DNA of 64,000 nt. Origin: Phnomibacter ginsenosidimutans. GTDB taxonomy: Bacteria; Bacteroidota; Bacteroidia; Chitinophagales; Chitinophagaceae. The notes under the pieces are model-generated. The model saw nothing but the letters and a program-made list of their open reading frames with translations, made no database searches and had not been told where the DNA came from. Position numbers and translations under genes: made by a program. The stretch's first letter is position 1. Every line of letters starts with the position of its first letter. Of the stretch, positions 10,839 to 20,781 are shown piece by piece. The stretch covers positions 922,501 through 986,500 of the forward strand of contig NZ_CP046566.1 in assembly GCF_009740285.1 (NCBI RefSeq), given 5' to 3'.

Positions 10839-11153
10839 ATGCAAAGAATTGACAAATTAAAAGAATACCTGCAGGCGCAACCCAACGATAGTTTTTTGCA
10901 GCATGCGCTGGCACTGGAATACATCAAACTGGGCGATGACGCCGCCGCACAACCGCTGTTTGAAAATGTGCTGGCTCATGACCCTACTTATATTGGCAGC
11001 TATTATCATTTGGCCAAACTGCTGGAGCGAACAGGTAACAAAGACAAGGCTATTGCTACCTATGAAAAAGGCATGCAACATGCCAAAGCCGCCCGGGATA
11101 TGCATGCGTACAACGAGCTGCAAGCCGCTTGGGAAGACCTGACTGATTATTAA
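10839..11153 (+). CDS. Small tetratricopeptide-repeat protein
   Basis: A cytosolic protein of 104 residues built from about two and a half TPR-like helical hairpins (SFLQHALALEYIKLGDDAAA, IGSYYHLAKLLERTGNKDKA, ATYEKGMQHA). No signal peptide or catalytic domain is visible, so it is probably an adaptor of unknown partner. ATG 10839 (MQRIDKL) is preferred over the upstream in-frame ATG at 10803, whose extra residues (MFCNFGEIFTSN) do not look coding. The stop is 10 nt before the tilS start, so the two are probably co-transcribed. Confidence 0.8.
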   Translation: MQRIDKLKEYLQAQPNDSFLQHALALEYIKLGDDAAAQPLFENVLAHDPTYIGSYYHLAKLLERTGNKDKAIATYEKGMQHAKAARDMHAYNELQAAWEDLTDY

Positions 11154-11163
11154 AACTTACCGA

Positions 11164-12506
11164 TTGGTACATCCATTGTTTGCTACATTTCAACAAGAGC
11201 TGCAGGCCTTGCTGCCAGCTGGCCACAGCGTATTGCTGGCCATTAGCGGCGGGGTAGATAGCGTGGTGCTGGCCCACTTGCTCAAAACAGCAAAAGTGCC
11301 TGTTACGCTGGCGCATGTCAACTTTCAGTTGCGGGGGAAGAAAGCATTCGGGATGAAGAATTTGTTCGACAACTGGCGCAGGATTGGGGCATGCCTGTAG
11401 AAGTGATTCGGGTAGATACCCATGCGTATGCGGTGGAACATAAATGCTCGGTGCAAGTAGCAGCAAGGCAAATCCGTTACAACTGGTTTGATGAACTGCT
11501 GGCTGCCAAACAACAAGCCGGTGAACGTTGCTTTTTGGCTACTGCACATCATGCCGATGATTCGGTAGAAACCTTTCTCATCAATCTGTTGCGGGGCACA
11601 GGTTTGGACGGATTGCAAGGCATTGCTGCGAAAAGAAAGCACATCATCCGGCCGCTGCTTTTTGCAACCCGCCAAATGATAGAAGCCTATGCCACAGCAC
11701 AACAACTCAGTTGGGTAGAAGACAGCAGCAACAGCCGCAATGATTATGCCCGCAATTTTATCCGCAACGAATGGTTGCCTGCCGCCAATGCATATTTTCC
11801 GCAGGCAGCACAAAACATTGTCCATACCATCGGTCATTTACAAGAAGCCAAACAATTGTACCAGCAAGCATTGCAACAACACAAAAAGAAATTGCTGCAG
11901 CAGCAGGGCAGCGAATGGCATATACCTGTACTGGCTTTACTAAAAGCCACGCCACTGCGTAGCATCGTACACGAACTCATTCAGCCTTTTGGTTTTGGCG
12001 AAGCACAAATAGATGAAGTGCTGAAACTCTGCAACACCAACAGTGGCAGCTATTTGCAAGGGGAACAGTGGCGCATTATCCGGCATCGTAAATGGTTGAT
12101 TATTGCACCGCTGCAAGCTGCCGATCCCATTCATTATTTATTGGATGAGCCAGCCGGAACTTTGGAGACGCCGCAAGGGAAACTAACCTGGCAAACCAAA
12201 GCCTGGCAGCAAGAAAATGTACCTCAACTGCCAGCGAATGAAGTGCTGCTGGATGCAAGCATAGCAACGTTTCCAATGATATTCCGCCCATGGGCAACGG
12301 GTGATTATTGCTACCCCTTGGGCATGGCCAAAAAGAAAAAAGTAGCCCGCATATTGATTGATCAAAAGCTGTCGAAAACGGCGAAAGAAAAAGTGTTTGT
12401 GCTGGAATCGAAACAACGCATTGCATGGGTGGCGGGCGTTCGTATGGACGACCGATTTAAAATAACGGCTAAAACGAAGCAGGTGATTTGGTTACGGTTG
12501 GATTGA
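11164..12506 (+). pseudogene. tilS: tRNA(Ile)-lysidine synthase, frameshifted
   Basis: TilS converts C34 of tRNA-Ile(CAU) to lysidine. The PP-loop ATPase motif AISGGVDSVVLAHLL lies near residues 25-40. The frame breaks at the G run 11333-11337 (five G where six are needed). Adding one G reads NFQLRGEESIRDEEFVRQLA and joins the main frame MPVEVIRVDTHAYAVEH, giving a 447-residue protein with the family's C-terminal domains (FRPWATGDYCYPLGMAKKKK; KVARILIDQKLSKTAKEKVF). The start is TTG 11164, 10 nt after the TPR gene. TilS is essential in most bacteria, so a base-call error is the likely cause. Confidence 0.92.
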
Positions 12507-12508
12507 TA

Positions 12509-12565
12509 GGACGCGGATATATGGGACGCGGATGTTGCGGATAGAAACGGATTTTCGCGGATTAG
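12509..12565. repeat. Degenerate intergenic repeat with ACGCGGATA units
   Basis: Related short units (GACGCGGATAT, GACGCGGATG, TTGCGGATAG, TTTCGCGGATT) follow one another downstream of tilS. It is intergenic and non-coding; function unknown. Confidence 0.55.
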
Positions 12566-12603
12566 TTTTTTGCCGTTGATTCACTGGTTTTTCAGATAAA
12601 TAT

Positions 12604-12636
12604 AATGGGAGTCAAATTTTCGTTGACTCCCATTTT
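12604..12636. terminator. Bidirectional terminator between tilS and the rhomboid gene
   Basis: The stem AATGGGAGTCAA / TTGACTCCCATT (12 bp) with a 7-nt loop and T residues lies between two convergent genes. Confidence 0.85.
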
Positions 12637-12661
12637 GTATGTGCTAAAATGATTCGCTTCG

Positions 12662-13291
12662 CTAAAAATCGAACCGGGGGTGTTGAATGGCTTCGAGAAA
12701 GCGGGGGATGGTATCACGATCGATAACGAGTAATGCTACAATGCCAAACATGGCACCCCAGAAATGCGCATCATGATTGATGTTGTCGCCGCCTTTTTTG
12801 CTCATGTACTGTGAGTACACCAGGTACAACACACCAAACACAATGGCGGGAACTGGTATTACAAACACCCTGATAGTTGCCCATGGTACCAATAGAATAA
12901 AGGCAAACAACACCGCCGATACACCACCCGATGCACCAAGGCTGGCATAACTGCTGTTGTTGCGGTGTTTGAAGTAGGTAGGCAAATCGCTTACTACAAT
13001 GGCCAACAAATAAAAGATGGGAAAAACGTATTGCTTTTTATCTCCAAGATGGGCAAATTGAACAGCAAAATATTGCTCTTCCAGTAGTCTTCCGAAAAAC
13101 CATAACGTAAGCATATTGAAGCCAAGATGCATAACATCGGCATGAATGAAACCAGAAGTGAGCAAACGATACCATTGGCCCCGATTAATAGCTGGCGGAT
13201 ACATGATTAAATCGTTGTACACTTTGCTGCTGTTGAAAGCAGAAAAAGACACTAAGGCTGTAACGATTATAATAATAAGTGTATGTGTCAT
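12662..13291 (-). CDS. Rhomboid-family intramembrane serine protease
   Basis: A membrane protease of 209 residues with about six hydrophobic segments. Catalytic features are present: HLGFNM at residues 55-60 (oxyanion side), the nucleophile Ser121 in SLGASGGVSA, and His176 in NHDAHFWGAMFG. It therefore looks active. The substrate is unknown. It overlaps the upstream YkgJ-like gene by 4 nt (ATGA), so the two are translated together. The family is often annotated only as a rhomboid protease, and I cannot be more precise. Confidence 0.93.
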   Translation of the reverse strand: MTHTLIIIIVTALVSFSAFNSSKVYNDLIMYPPAINRGQWYRLLTSGFIHADVMHLGFNMLTLWFFGRLLEEQYFAVQFAHLGDKKQYVFPIFYLLAIVVSDLPTYFKHRNNSSYASLGASGGVSAVLFAFILLVPWATIRVFVIPVPAIVFGVLYLVYSQYMSKKGGDNINHDAHFWGAMFGIVALLVIDRDTIPRFLEAIQHPRFDF

Positions 13292-13797
13292 TTCTTGGTT
13301 TTAGTGATTTCTACCCGCTCCATCATTTTTTCTACCCACAAAAAAGTAGCGGGGCAATACTTGATGTTTTGCTTGTGGATGTAGGCATAGCTTTCCATCG
13401 GCAGTTTTACCAAGTGCGGAAAGCCGCGACAATCATCGGGGCGTACTTCGTAAATATTGCATTTGTTGGTATTGAGGTCGAGAAAAACACAGGGCTGCTG
13501 CTGCATGCGCCAGTCTTTTTCTTCCTCATCATACATCAGGTATTTAGCTTTAAAATCTTTTACCGACATGCCCAGGTGTTCGGCAATGCGCTGCTTGTCT
13601 TTCTTCTCCAGTGTAGGCGTCATTTTTTTGCAGCAGTTGGCACACTGCAGGCAATCTACTTCCTGCCATACTTCTTTTTCGGTAGTATGTGCAATGTCAA
13701 TAATGTCGCTCACATCGCTTTCTTCCAAATGCTTGATGAATTTGCGCATCGGCTTCTTGTGCTTGTCAAACTTTTTTTCCAGCGACGATAGTTTCAT
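13288..13797 (-). CDS. YkgJ-type cysteine-cluster protein
   Basis: A soluble protein of 169 residues with the zinc/iron-chelating CxxCxxCC cluster of the YkgJ family at Cys49, 52, 55 and 56 (CLQCANCCKKMTP), followed by further conserved cysteines in CVFLD, NKCNIYEVRPDDCRGFP and YCPAT. The metal and the reaction are not established for this family. It is the first gene of a two-gene unit with the rhomboid protease (4-nt overlap) and is divergent from xerD. Confidence 0.9.
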   Translation of the reverse strand: MKLSSLEKKFDKHKKPMRKFIKHLEESDVSDIIDIAHTTEKEVWQEVDCLQCANCCKKMTPTLEKKDKQRIAEHLGMSVKDFKAKYLMYDEEEKDWRMQQQPCVFLDLNTNKCNIYEVRPDDCRGFPHLVKLPMESYAYIHKQNIKYCPATFLWVEKMMERVEITKTKK

Positions 13798-13907
13798 AAC
13801 GGCTCAGGTTTGTGACGCTTCCTAATTTTTTATTTTGAAGCAAGAGCAGCAAATTGCAGCATCGGTCATGCAATTCCAAATAATCAGTCAAAATATTAGC
13901 AGCAACC

Positions 13908-14807
13908 ATGTGGCAGCCTTACAAAAAAGGGTTTAAAGCCTACCTGCAACTGGAGCGGTCGCTGAGTGAAAACTCAGTGGATGCTTACCTGCACGATGTG
14001 GAGCTGCTAACGCAATGGATGTTGCTGCAAGGCCTGCAAAAAAATCCGGCTGCCGTAGTGCAAGAAGACCTGCAGCAATTTTTGAAAGCCATTGCTGAAA
14101 TGGGGATGGGCGCCAATAGCCAGGCCCGCATCATCAGCGGGTTGCGGGCATTTTTTAAGTATGCCATGCTGGAGCAAATAGTGCAGCAAAACCCCACCGA
14201 ATTGCTGGAAGCACCCAAGCTCAAAAGAGCCTTGCCCGAAGTATTGTCGTTTGGAGAAATTGAAGCCATCATTGGTGCCATTGACCAAAGCACCCCTGAA
14301 GGTGTGCGTAACAAGGCCATGCTGGAAACGCTGTACAGCTGCGGTCTTCGGGTGAGTGAGCTGGTAAATTTGCAACTGAGCCAGTTGTACATGGATGTAG
14401 GTTTTGTAAGGGTGTTTGGCAAGGGTAGCAAAGAACGCCTGGTGCCGATTGGTCGTGATGCCGTCAAGTATATTCAGCTATACCGCGACAATGTGCGGGT
14501 ACACGTGCCGGTGCAAAAAGGGGAAGAAGACATGGTGTTTCTCAACAACCGTGGCCGAAGGCTGAGCAGGGTGATGGTATTCCTCATCATCAAAGCCATG
14601 GCCGCCAAAGCAGGCATTACCAAAAACATTTCGCCACACACATTTCGCCACAGTTTTGCCACGCATTTGGTGGAAGGTGGTGCCGACCTACGGGCCGTGC
14701 AGGAAATGCTGGGGCACGAAAGCATTACCACTACAGAAATCTATACACACCTCGACCGTGAATATCTCCGCGAAACCCTGCACCGTTTTCATCCGGCTTT
14801 TAAGTAG
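13908..14807 (+). CDS. xerD: Tyrosine site-specific recombinase XerD-like
   Basis: The chromosome-dimer resolution recombinase type, 299 residues. The N-terminal SAM-like core-binding domain is at about 1-95 and the catalytic domain at 110-299. The catalytic set is complete: Arg148 ([12 protein letters not shown]), Lys175 (GKGSKER), His244 and Arg247 ([13 protein letters not shown]), His270 ([10 protein letters not shown]) and the nucleophile Tyr279 (EIYTHLD). Length and setting among housekeeping genes fit XerC/XerD rather than a mobile-element integrase. A match to a dif site elsewhere would settle the role. Confidence 0.9.
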   Translation: MWQPYKKGFKAYLQLERSLSENSVDAYLHDVELLTQWMLLQGLQKNPAAVVQEDLQQFLKAIAEMGMGANSQARIISGLRAFFKYAMLEQIVQQNPTELLEAPKLKRALPEVLSFGEIEAIIGAIDQSTPEGVRNKAMLETLYSCGLRVSELVNLQLSQLYMDVGFVRVFGKGSKERLVPIGRDAVKYIQLYRDNVRVHVPVQKGEEDMVFLNNRGRRLSRVMVFLIIKAMAAKAGITKNISPHTFRHSFATHLVEGGADLRAVQEMLGHESITTTEIYTHLDREYLRETLHRFHPAFK

Positions 14808-14864
14808 CAACCGTCGCCACAATACTGCGACCAGTTCCTTTACTTTGCTGCCACAATCAGTAGC

Positions 14865-15344
14865 ATGAAAATTGCCATTACCTACGAACGGGCCAAAGTA
14901 TTGCAAGCATTACGGTATCATTTTATCTCCCGCAGCGAAGTAAAAATTTTGCTGATACTGGTGAATGTGTTTGCCCTCATTTCTGCGGGTTTGTTTGCAT
15001 TCAAACTTATTCGGCCTTTTCCGTTTCTCATCAGCTCCTTGCTGTGGTTTGTACTGATGCTTACGTTTTGGTTTTGGCTGCCCCGCATTATATACAGTCG
15101 TACCCGTACGTTTAAAGAAGACATTGACCTCAGTTTGCGCAGCGAAGACATTTTGATAGAAACTGAAAAGGGCTATACTACCTGGGGCTATCAGCGGTTT
15201 AGTTATTTCATGGAGAGCCCGTATTTCTTTCACTTGTACATCAACGATAAATCGTTTTTTCTGATACCCAAAGATGCCTGCACCGGCGATGCCGATACCG
15301 TGTTGGTTCGTCAGAAACTGAAAGAGAAAATGGCGTTTAAGTAA
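14865..15344 (+). CDS. YcxB-like membrane protein
   Basis: A protein of 159 residues with two adjacent hydrophobic helices (VKILLILVNVFALISAGLFA and PFLISSLLWFVLMLTFWFWL) followed by a soluble part (IYSRTRTFKEDIDLSLRSED, GYTTWGYQRFSYFMESPYFF, FLIPKDA) typical of the YcxB-like C-terminal domain. The function of this family is unknown. It lies 57 nt after xerD on the same strand and ends 5 nt from the convergent GNAT gene. Confidence 0.8.
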   Translation: MKIAITYERAKVLQALRYHFISRSEVKILLILVNVFALISAGLFAFKLIRPFPFLISSLLWFVLMLTFWFWLPRIIYSRTRTFKEDIDLSLRSEDILIETEKGYTTWGYQRFSYFMESPYFFHLYINDKSFFLIPKDACTGDADTVLVRQKLKEKMAFK

Positions 15345-15349
15345 GCCGT

Positions 15350-15781
15350 TTACCGCAATTGTTTTTCCATTTTGTGGTGCGGCACGGTTACTTCTTCAAA
15401 AGGTTCGCCCACTATTTTGTAGCCCAGTTTTTGGTAAAAGCCCAAGGCCGTATCCCGTGCATGCATGGTGAGTTTGCGGTAGCCTCTGTCTCGGGCCAGA
15501 TTTTCGGCAAATTGCATAATAGAAAAGCCGATGCCCTTGTGTTGTAAGCGGCTATTCACCGCCATTTGGCGCAGCTTTACGGTGTCGTGGTCGAGTTGGG
15601 TCAAAATACAGCAGCCCAATATGCGGCCATCATCGAAGGCGCAAATCAGGATGTCGTCTTTTTCTTCCGCCAATTGTTCTGGTGTAAAACTGAGTCCCAA
15701 CGGCCGCCGCAGCACTTCCTCCCGCAGTTTCACCATTTGCTCATATTGTGCTGAGCCATGTTCTATTTGCATGAGTGCCAT
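15350..15781 (-). CDS. GNAT-family N-acetyltransferase
   Basis: An acetyl-CoA-dependent acyltransferase of 143 residues. Motif A of the GNAT fold is visible as VKLRQMAVNSRLQHKGIGFS (the Q/R-x-x-G-x-G/A loop is QHKGIG) and motif B as AENLARDRGYRKLTMHARDT, then ALGFYQKLGYKIVGEPFEEV. The substrate cannot be told from the sequence; the overall shape is like the ElaA/YjcF-type small acetyltransferases. It is convergent with the YcxB-like gene. Confidence 0.9.
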   Translation of the reverse strand: MALMQIEHGSAQYEQMVKLREEVLRRPLGLSFTPEQLAEEKDDILICAFDDGRILGCCILTQLDHDTVKLRQMAVNSRLQHKGIGFSIMQFAENLARDRGYRKLTMHARDTALGFYQKLGYKIVGEPFEEVTVPHHKMEKQLR

Positions 15782-15931
15782 GTGCTCAAAATAAGGTTGT
15801 ATTGTACAACTACCAAATTTTCATGCCCTTTTGCTGCGGTATCCAGGGGTTCTTTGCACACGATGGCGTATATTCTTGCACAATCTTTTCACCCCACAGG
15901 CTTTCGGCACAGGGCTCCCAAGTGATGCGCC

Positions 15932-15939
15932 TATATTTG
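15932..15939 (+). promoter_or_regulatory. Promoter -7 element of glyA
   Basis: TATATTTG matches TAnnTTTG and lies 19 nt before the glyA ATG. Confidence 0.55.
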
Positions 15940-15958
15940 CGGCAAAATCACATCAATC

Positions 15959-17236
15959 ATGTCCGCCGATCCAATATTTCAACTCCTCCAAAAAGAATTA
16001 CATCGTCAGCGCACCGGCATTGAGCTCATTGCCAGCGAAAACTTTACCAGCCTGCCTGTAATGCAGGCCATGGGTAGTGTAGCTACCAATAAGTACGCCG
16101 AAGGTTATCCCGGCAAGCGTTACTACGGTGGTTGCGAAGTGGTGGACGAAATTGAAACACTGGCCATCGAACGCATCAAGCAGGTGTTTAAAGCCAGCTG
16201 GGCCAACGTGCAGCCGCACAGTGGTGCCCAGGCCAATGCGGCCGTTTTTCTGGCCTGCCTCAAGCCCGGCGATAAAATTCTGGGCCTCGACCTGAGCATG
16301 GGCGGCCACCTCACCCATGGCAGCCCCGCCAACTTTAGTGGCAAAACCTACGAAGCTCATTTTTACGGTGTAAAAAAAGATACCGGCCTCATCGATTACG
16401 AAATGCTGGAAGAAAAAGCGCTGAGCGAAAAGCCCAAAATGATTATTGTGGGTGCCAGTGCGTACAGCCGCGACTGGGACTATGCCCGTGTACGTAAAGT
16501 AGCTGATGAAATTGGCGCTATCATTTTGGCGGATATCAGCCACCCTGCTGGTTTGGTAGCCAAAGGCTTTTTGAACGATCCGTTTGAGCATTGCCATATT
16601 GTAACCAGCACTACGCACAAAACCTTACGTGGACCTCGTGGTGGTGTCATCATGCTGCGCCACGATTTTGATAACCCGCTGGGTGTAAAAGATCCGAAAG
16701 GAAACATCCGCTCCATGAGTGCCATGCTCGATTTGGCGGTGTTCCCCGGTACACAGGGCGGCCCGCTGGAGCATGTCATTGCGGCCAAAGCTGTAGCCTT
16801 CGGCGAAATACTGACCGACGAGTTTACTGCCTATCAAAAACAAGTACAGCTCAATGCGCAGGCATTGGCCAAATGCTTTGTAGAAAAAGATTATCAACTC
16901 ATCAGCAATGGTACCGACAACCACCTGATGCTGATAGACCTGCGCAACAAAAACATTACTGGTAAAAAAGCACAGGAAACATTAGACCTGGCACATATCA
17001 CCCTCAACAAAAACAGTGTGCCGTTTGATGATAAGAGCCCGTTTGTAACCAGCGGTATCCGCATTGGTGTGCCAGCGGTTACTACCCGTGGCATGAAGGA
17101 AGCCGACATGCAGTTTATTGCCAACGTGATTGACAATGTGCTGATGAATGCCGACGATGCCAACGTAATTGCAGCGGTGAAGAGTGAAGTGGCAGCCTTC
17201 ATGCAGCAGTTTCCGCTGTATCCGGAGTTGGGGTAG
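15959..17236 (+). CDS. glyA: Serine hydroxymethyltransferase
   Basis: A PLP enzyme that interconverts serine and glycine and supplies 5,10-methylene-tetrahydrofolate. It has 425 residues, as usual. Visible are the N-terminal [11 protein letters not shown], the substrate loop [17 protein letters not shown]-region [12 protein letters not shown], and the PLP lysine Lys221 in [14 protein letters not shown] strong -7 element precedes it and it appears monocistronic. It links functionally to fhs (44083), another one-carbon enzyme in the window. Confidence 0.98.
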   Translation: MSADPIFQLLQKELHRQRTGIELIASENFTSLPVMQAMGSVATNKYAEGYPGKRYYGGCEVVDEIETLAIERIKQVFKASWANVQPHSGAQANAAVFLACLKPGDKILGLDLSMGGHLTHGSPANFSGKTYEAHFYGVKKDTGLIDYEMLEEKALSEKPKMIIVGASAYSRDWDYARVRKVADEIGAIILADISHPAGLVAKGFLNDPFEHCHIVTSTTHKTLRGPRGGVIMLRHDFDNPLGVKDPKGNIRSMSAMLDLAVFPGTQGGPLEHVIAAKAVAFGEILTDEFTAYQKQVQLNAQALAKCFVEKDYQLISNGTDNHLMLIDLRNKNITGKKAQETLDLAHITLNKNSVPFDDKSPFVTSGIRIGVPAVTTRGMKEADMQFIANVIDNVLMNADDANVIAAVKSEVAAFMQQFPLYPELG

Positions 17237-17345
17237 TGGTTAGTTGAATGGTTAATTAGGTGATTAGTTAATTAGTGAATAAGGAGCTGGGTTAAGCAGG
17301 TAATGAATAAGGCGGGTATCCAAAATCCTAATTCCTAATAACCAA
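17237..17345. repeat. Degenerate GTTAATTAG-type intergenic repeat
   Basis: A run of related AT-rich units (GGTTAATTAGGTGATTAGTT, TTAGTGAATAAGG) is followed by the reverse-oriented CCTAATTCCTAATAACC and CCTAATTTC. It looks like slipped, partly inverted simple repeats; no gene is visible. Confidence 0.5.
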
Positions 17346-17432
17346 TTCCTAATTTCACTGTAGCCTTCAGCCTTTAGCTTTTTGCTTTAAGCTTAATATG
17401 TAATTGAATCTTTTGACGAACAAACTCAACAC

Positions 17433-17861
17433 ATGATACAACGTATTCAATCACTCTGGTTATTGCTGGCGGCAGCTGCCACGGCACTGCTTTTTAAACT
17501 CCCGGTATACGGTGGTGTATTGGCAGGCGGCGAAGCCAAAGATTTATTGGTGGGTCAAAACTATCTCCTGTTTATAGTAGCAGCAGTATTGGTGCTGTTT
17601 CCGGCCATTGCCATTGCACTGTTCAAAAACAGAAGCAACCAGAAAAAACTCATCTGGTTAAGCCTGTTGCTCAATCTTGTTTTCATCGGGCTTATCTGGA
17701 TGGAAGTGGGAGACTTTACACAGGCCAATCCCAATTTTACATCCAGTGTGTACAAAGTAGGAGCCATATTACCCATCGTTAGCATTGTTTTGCTGGTGCT
17801 GGCGTACGCAGGTATTCGCAAAGATGAAAAGCTGATTGCCAGCGCCGACAGGTTGCGTTAA
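17433..17861 (+). CDS. DUF4293 membrane protein
   Basis: A four-helix inner-membrane protein of 142 residues. It begins MIQRIQSLWLLLAAAATALL, which is the usual start of DUF4293 proteins in Bacteroidota, and has further membrane spans around LLFIVAAVLVLFPAIAIALF, LIWLSLLLNLVFIGLIWMEV and ILPIVSIVLLVLAYAGI. The function is unknown. It ends at a strong bidirectional terminator shared with the following convergent gene. Confidence 0.85.
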   Translation: MIQRIQSLWLLLAAAATALLFKLPVYGGVLAGGEAKDLLVGQNYLLFIVAAVLVLFPAIAIALFKNRSNQKKLIWLSLLLNLVFIGLIWMEVGDFTQANPNFTSSVYKVGAILPIVSIVLLVLAYAGIRKDEKLIASADRLR

Positions 17862-17884
17862 TACAATCACGCTATACAACTGAT

Positions 17885-17925
17885 ATCAAAAGAGGTCGCT
17901 GGTTTTGCCAGCGACCTCTTTTGAT
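17885..17925. terminator. Strong bidirectional terminator
   Basis: An 18-bp perfect stem (ATCAAAAGAGGTCGCTGG and its complement) with loop TTTTG separates two convergent genes. Confidence 0.92.
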
Positions 17926-17943
17926 TATTGATACAACGCACAG

Positions 17944-19154
17944 TTAGTAAACGCCTTTCAATACCCCATCTTGTTTACGGATGAAGTAGAGTTTTTTGTT
18001 TTCGAAATAATGGATTTTCGATCAGCATTGCCCGGCTCGGTAACAGGCACAAAATCAAAGTCGCAGAATATCTTGTAAGTCCTGTCGTTGGCATGATCTG
18101 CAAAATCTTCGTATGCAGGATAGGCCAATATTGTTTTGGTAAATCGATACGTCAATTCAAAACCTTTTACCGCCATATCGCTGGGCTTGCTGTTTTGTTT
18201 TCGTGCGTAGGCTTTGCTCAGGCTAGTGTACACATCGAGGTTGCCAGATGAAGAAATGAATGGCGTACTGAAGGTAATTTCTACACCCTTAAACTCAGGC
18301 TTACGGAAATCAATATCATCCCAGTTGGGCATGCCTACCACCAGGCTTTTGTATTTCGGCTGCAGGCTGCTTAGTTGTTTCACCAATCGCTGACCGAAAG
18401 CTGCTTCCATGCTGCCCGCAATCAGCGTGTTGTTGCGGTTGCTATCGAGCAGGCTACGCAGCTGTGCCACCTGAAAAGAGTCGGACAGCGTAATCATTTT
18501 CCAGCGCAGTTTATGGCTGCCCGGAGCTGAAGCCGCTTCTTCAATCCAGTTTTTCAAATAAGATTCTACAGTACCCTTGCGGGTAATGAAAACCAGATTG
18601 TCGCTACTATGATTTCGCTGCAGGTATTTGTAAATGCCTTCGCAATGCGTTTTCATGGTGCTGTTTACCACATACATTTCGGGTGTTTGTTTCACTCCGC
18701 CATCGTTGGGGAAAGTGGCTGACACCATCGGAATGTGCAGGCTTTTGGCAAAGGCTGCCATCTGCTTCAGGTCGTTGCTGTTTTGTGCCACAGCTATCAG
18801 CAGTTTCGATTGCTTTACAGTGGGGCTGTGCAGCGTAGTTCCTAGGCTGGCAAAGCGCCTTGTATCTACCACTTCAAAATGCACAGCAACATTCTCTTTA
18901 TTGAGGCTATCCGCAGCCAGCAGCACACCATTGTAAAACTCGAGGTAGGGCAGGGCCGACTTGGGAATGCTGTTGCCAAACTTGTATTTATCGAGGCTGT
19001 AGAGTGAGTCGAGCTGCAGCGGTAGCAATACCGAAATCACAGGTTTGTCGGGCGAAGATTGCGCCTGAATGCCCTTGCTCACAAGCAGCAAGCTGGCCAA
19101 CAAACAGGTAATGCTCAGTCGATGTAATGATATCAAGATGTTAGGTTTTTCCAT
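17944..19154 (-). CDS. Periplasmic ligand-binding (type 1 fold) protein, probable frameshift near its C-terminus
   Basis: A secreted protein with a signal peptide ending in KGIQAQ. The body resembles substrate-binding proteins of the LivK type: ISVLLPLQLDSLYSLDKYKF, EFYNGVLLAADSLNKENVAV, KLLIAVAQNSNDLKQMAAFA, GMPNWDDIDFRKPEFKGVEI. As written, the frame ends at 17958 with the low-quality tail SIISKTKNSTSSVNKMGY. Adding one A at the run 18015-18018 instead gives IHYFENKKLYFIRKQDGVLK then GVY, stopping at 17944 (403 residues). That is a much better ending, so I extend the gene there. No permease or ATPase is adjacent, so the ligand and the partner are unknown. Confidence 0.75.
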
Positions 19155-19443
19155 GTGGCGACAAATTCCGGGCCGGAAAATAGGCGTTTGTTGCGGTGCA
19201 GTTCGTTGCCAAACCGCTAAAACCTGCCCAACGCCGGTTTACATTCGTCCAAAAAAGAAGGCTTTCAGGTTGGTAAATGAGTGGGCCAATGCTCCTTTGG
19301 GCGGACGACAAAGTTGATGAATACGCCTGACAATCAGTGTATTCATTTGCCGGAGGCGCTATAAATACCAGCAATTTGCCGCAAAGCCAATGGATACAAG
19401 CAGGGCGCCTGATTTTTTTGCTGGTGTAGCGGGCTTTTTCCCC

Positions 19444-19451
19444 TACTTTTG
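19444..19451 (+). promoter_or_regulatory. Promoter -7 element of the L25 gene
   Basis: TACTTTTG matches TAnnTTTG and lies 19 nt before the ATG. Confidence 0.55.
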
Positions 19452-19470
19452 CGCCTCAATTTTTTTAAAC

Positions 19471-20064
19471 ATGAAAACAATTACAATCGAAGGACAACTG
19501 AGGACCGACATTGGCAAAAAAGCCACCCGCCAATACCGCTCTCAGGACCTGGTGCCTGGTGTAATTTACGGGGGTGCGCAAGAAGTTAACTTCGTTGCTC
19601 CGGCTTCAGCTTTTAAAGCTCTCGTGTACACATCAGAATTCCAGTTGGCAAAAGTAAATTTGGACGGTAAGTCTTACACCTGCATCATGAAAGATTTGCA
19701 GTTCGACAAAGTGTACGACAAGCTGACACACATTGACCTGTTGGAACTGGTAGACGACAAAGCCGTAGTAGCCAACCTGCCTGTAAAGTATGTAGGTAGT
19801 GCTGCTGGTGTAAAAGCCGGTGGCCGACTGATTACAAAAATGAAAACGCTGAAGGTGAAAACCCTGCCTAAGTTTTTGAAATCAGCTATCGAAGTAGATG
19901 TGACCAACCTCGAACTGAACAGCAACATTCGTGTAGAAGACGTGAAACTGGAAAACATGGAAGTGATGAACTCTCCTCGTATTCCTATGGCTTCTATCGT
20001 AATGACCCGTCAGTTGAAGCAGGAAGAAGCAGCAGCTGCAAAAGATGAAAAGAAGAAGAAGTAA
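19471..20064 (+). CDS. rplY: 50S ribosomal protein L25/general stress protein Ctc
   Basis: A 5S-rRNA-binding ribosomal protein of 197 residues, the long Ctc form. The N-terminal L25 domain (ITIEGQLRTDIGKKATRQYR, VPGVIYGG, DLQFDKVYDKLTHIDLLELV) covers about residues 1-92 and the C-terminal TL5-type beta domain (VANLPVKYVGSAAGVKAGGR, AIEVDVTNLELNSNIRVEDV) covers 95-180, ending in a lysine-rich tail. The frame is open upstream to 19390, but ATG 19471 is 19 nt after a perfect -7 element and starts the conserved domain. pth follows after a terminator, a common pairing. Confidence 0.95.
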   Translation: MKTITIEGQLRTDIGKKATRQYRSQDLVPGVIYGGAQEVNFVAPASAFKALVYTSEFQLAKVNLDGKSYTCIMKDLQFDKVYDKLTHIDLLELVDDKAVVANLPVKYVGSAAGVKAGGRLITKMKTLKVKTLPKFLKSAIEVDVTNLELNSNIRVEDVKLENMEVMNSPRIPMASIVMTRQLKQEEAAAAKDEKKKK

Positions 20065-20090
20065 TCCTTCACCGGATGATTTTCTTATGG

Positions 20091-20123
20091 CTCCCCGCTG
20101 CGCTGGCAGTGGGGAGTTTTTTT
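20091..20123 (+). terminator. Terminator after the L25 gene
   Basis: The stem CTCCCCGCTG / CAGTGGGGAG (10 bp, one G-U) is followed by seven T. Confidence 0.9.
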
Positions 20124-20204
20124 ATGTAAAAAGAATATCCCTTTTTGCCGCCACAGCGGGCCATTGCCCTGCAAGCCAAGGCACAACCGTAATTTCGCAG
20201 TCGT

Positions 20205-20781
20205 ATGAACAGTTATCTCATTGTTGGCCTGGGCAATATTGGCGCCGAGTATGCGCAAACCCGCCACAACATTGGTTTTGACGTAGCAGACGCTTTTGTA
20301 AAACAACACGATGGCGGCTGGCATATAGACCGGCTTGCCGAAGTAAGCCAGTTTAAAATAAAAGGCCGGGCCATAACCGTGATAAAGCCCACTACCTATA
20401 TGAACCTGAGTGGCAAGGCCATGAAATATTGGCTCGACAAAGAGAAGATAGCCCTCGAACATTCGCTGACGATTGTGGATGAACTGGCCCTGCCCTTGGA
20501 AAAAATACGCCTCCGCCCCTCGGGCAGCGATGCCGGCCACAACGGACTCAAAAGCATTCAGGATTACACCGGTACCAATGAGTTTCCGAAGCTGCGGTTT
20601 GGTATCGGCAACAATTTTCCCAAAGGCCGGCAGGTAGATTTTGTATTGGGAAAATGGAAGCCTGATGAGCAGCCGCTTGGTAGAGCAAAAAATTGATACC
20701 TGTGTATCGGTGATTACCAGCTTCATTCTCGAAGGCATACAACCCGCTATGAACAAGTATAATAACCTGACTTTTAAATGA
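20205..20781 (+). CDS. pth: Peptidyl-tRNA hydrolase, frameshift near the 3' end
   Basis: Releases tRNA from stalled peptidyl-tRNA. Catalytic features are present: the N-terminal LIVGLGNIGAEYAQTRHNIG with His21, PTTYMNLSG, and RPSGSDAGHNGLKSI with the conserved Asp. As written the frame stops early after KPDEQPLGRAKN. One extra base at 20677-20680 explains this; without it the protein continues VEQKIDTCVSVITSFILEGI and ends NKYNNLTFK at 20781, giving 191 residues, normal for Pth. The gene is usually essential. It follows rplY on the same strand. Confidence 0.92.

Noticed and set aside
13908-14807. Phage or integrative-element integrase
   Set aside because: The length, motifs and housekeeping setting fit XerD; there are no flanking element genes or attachment repeats.
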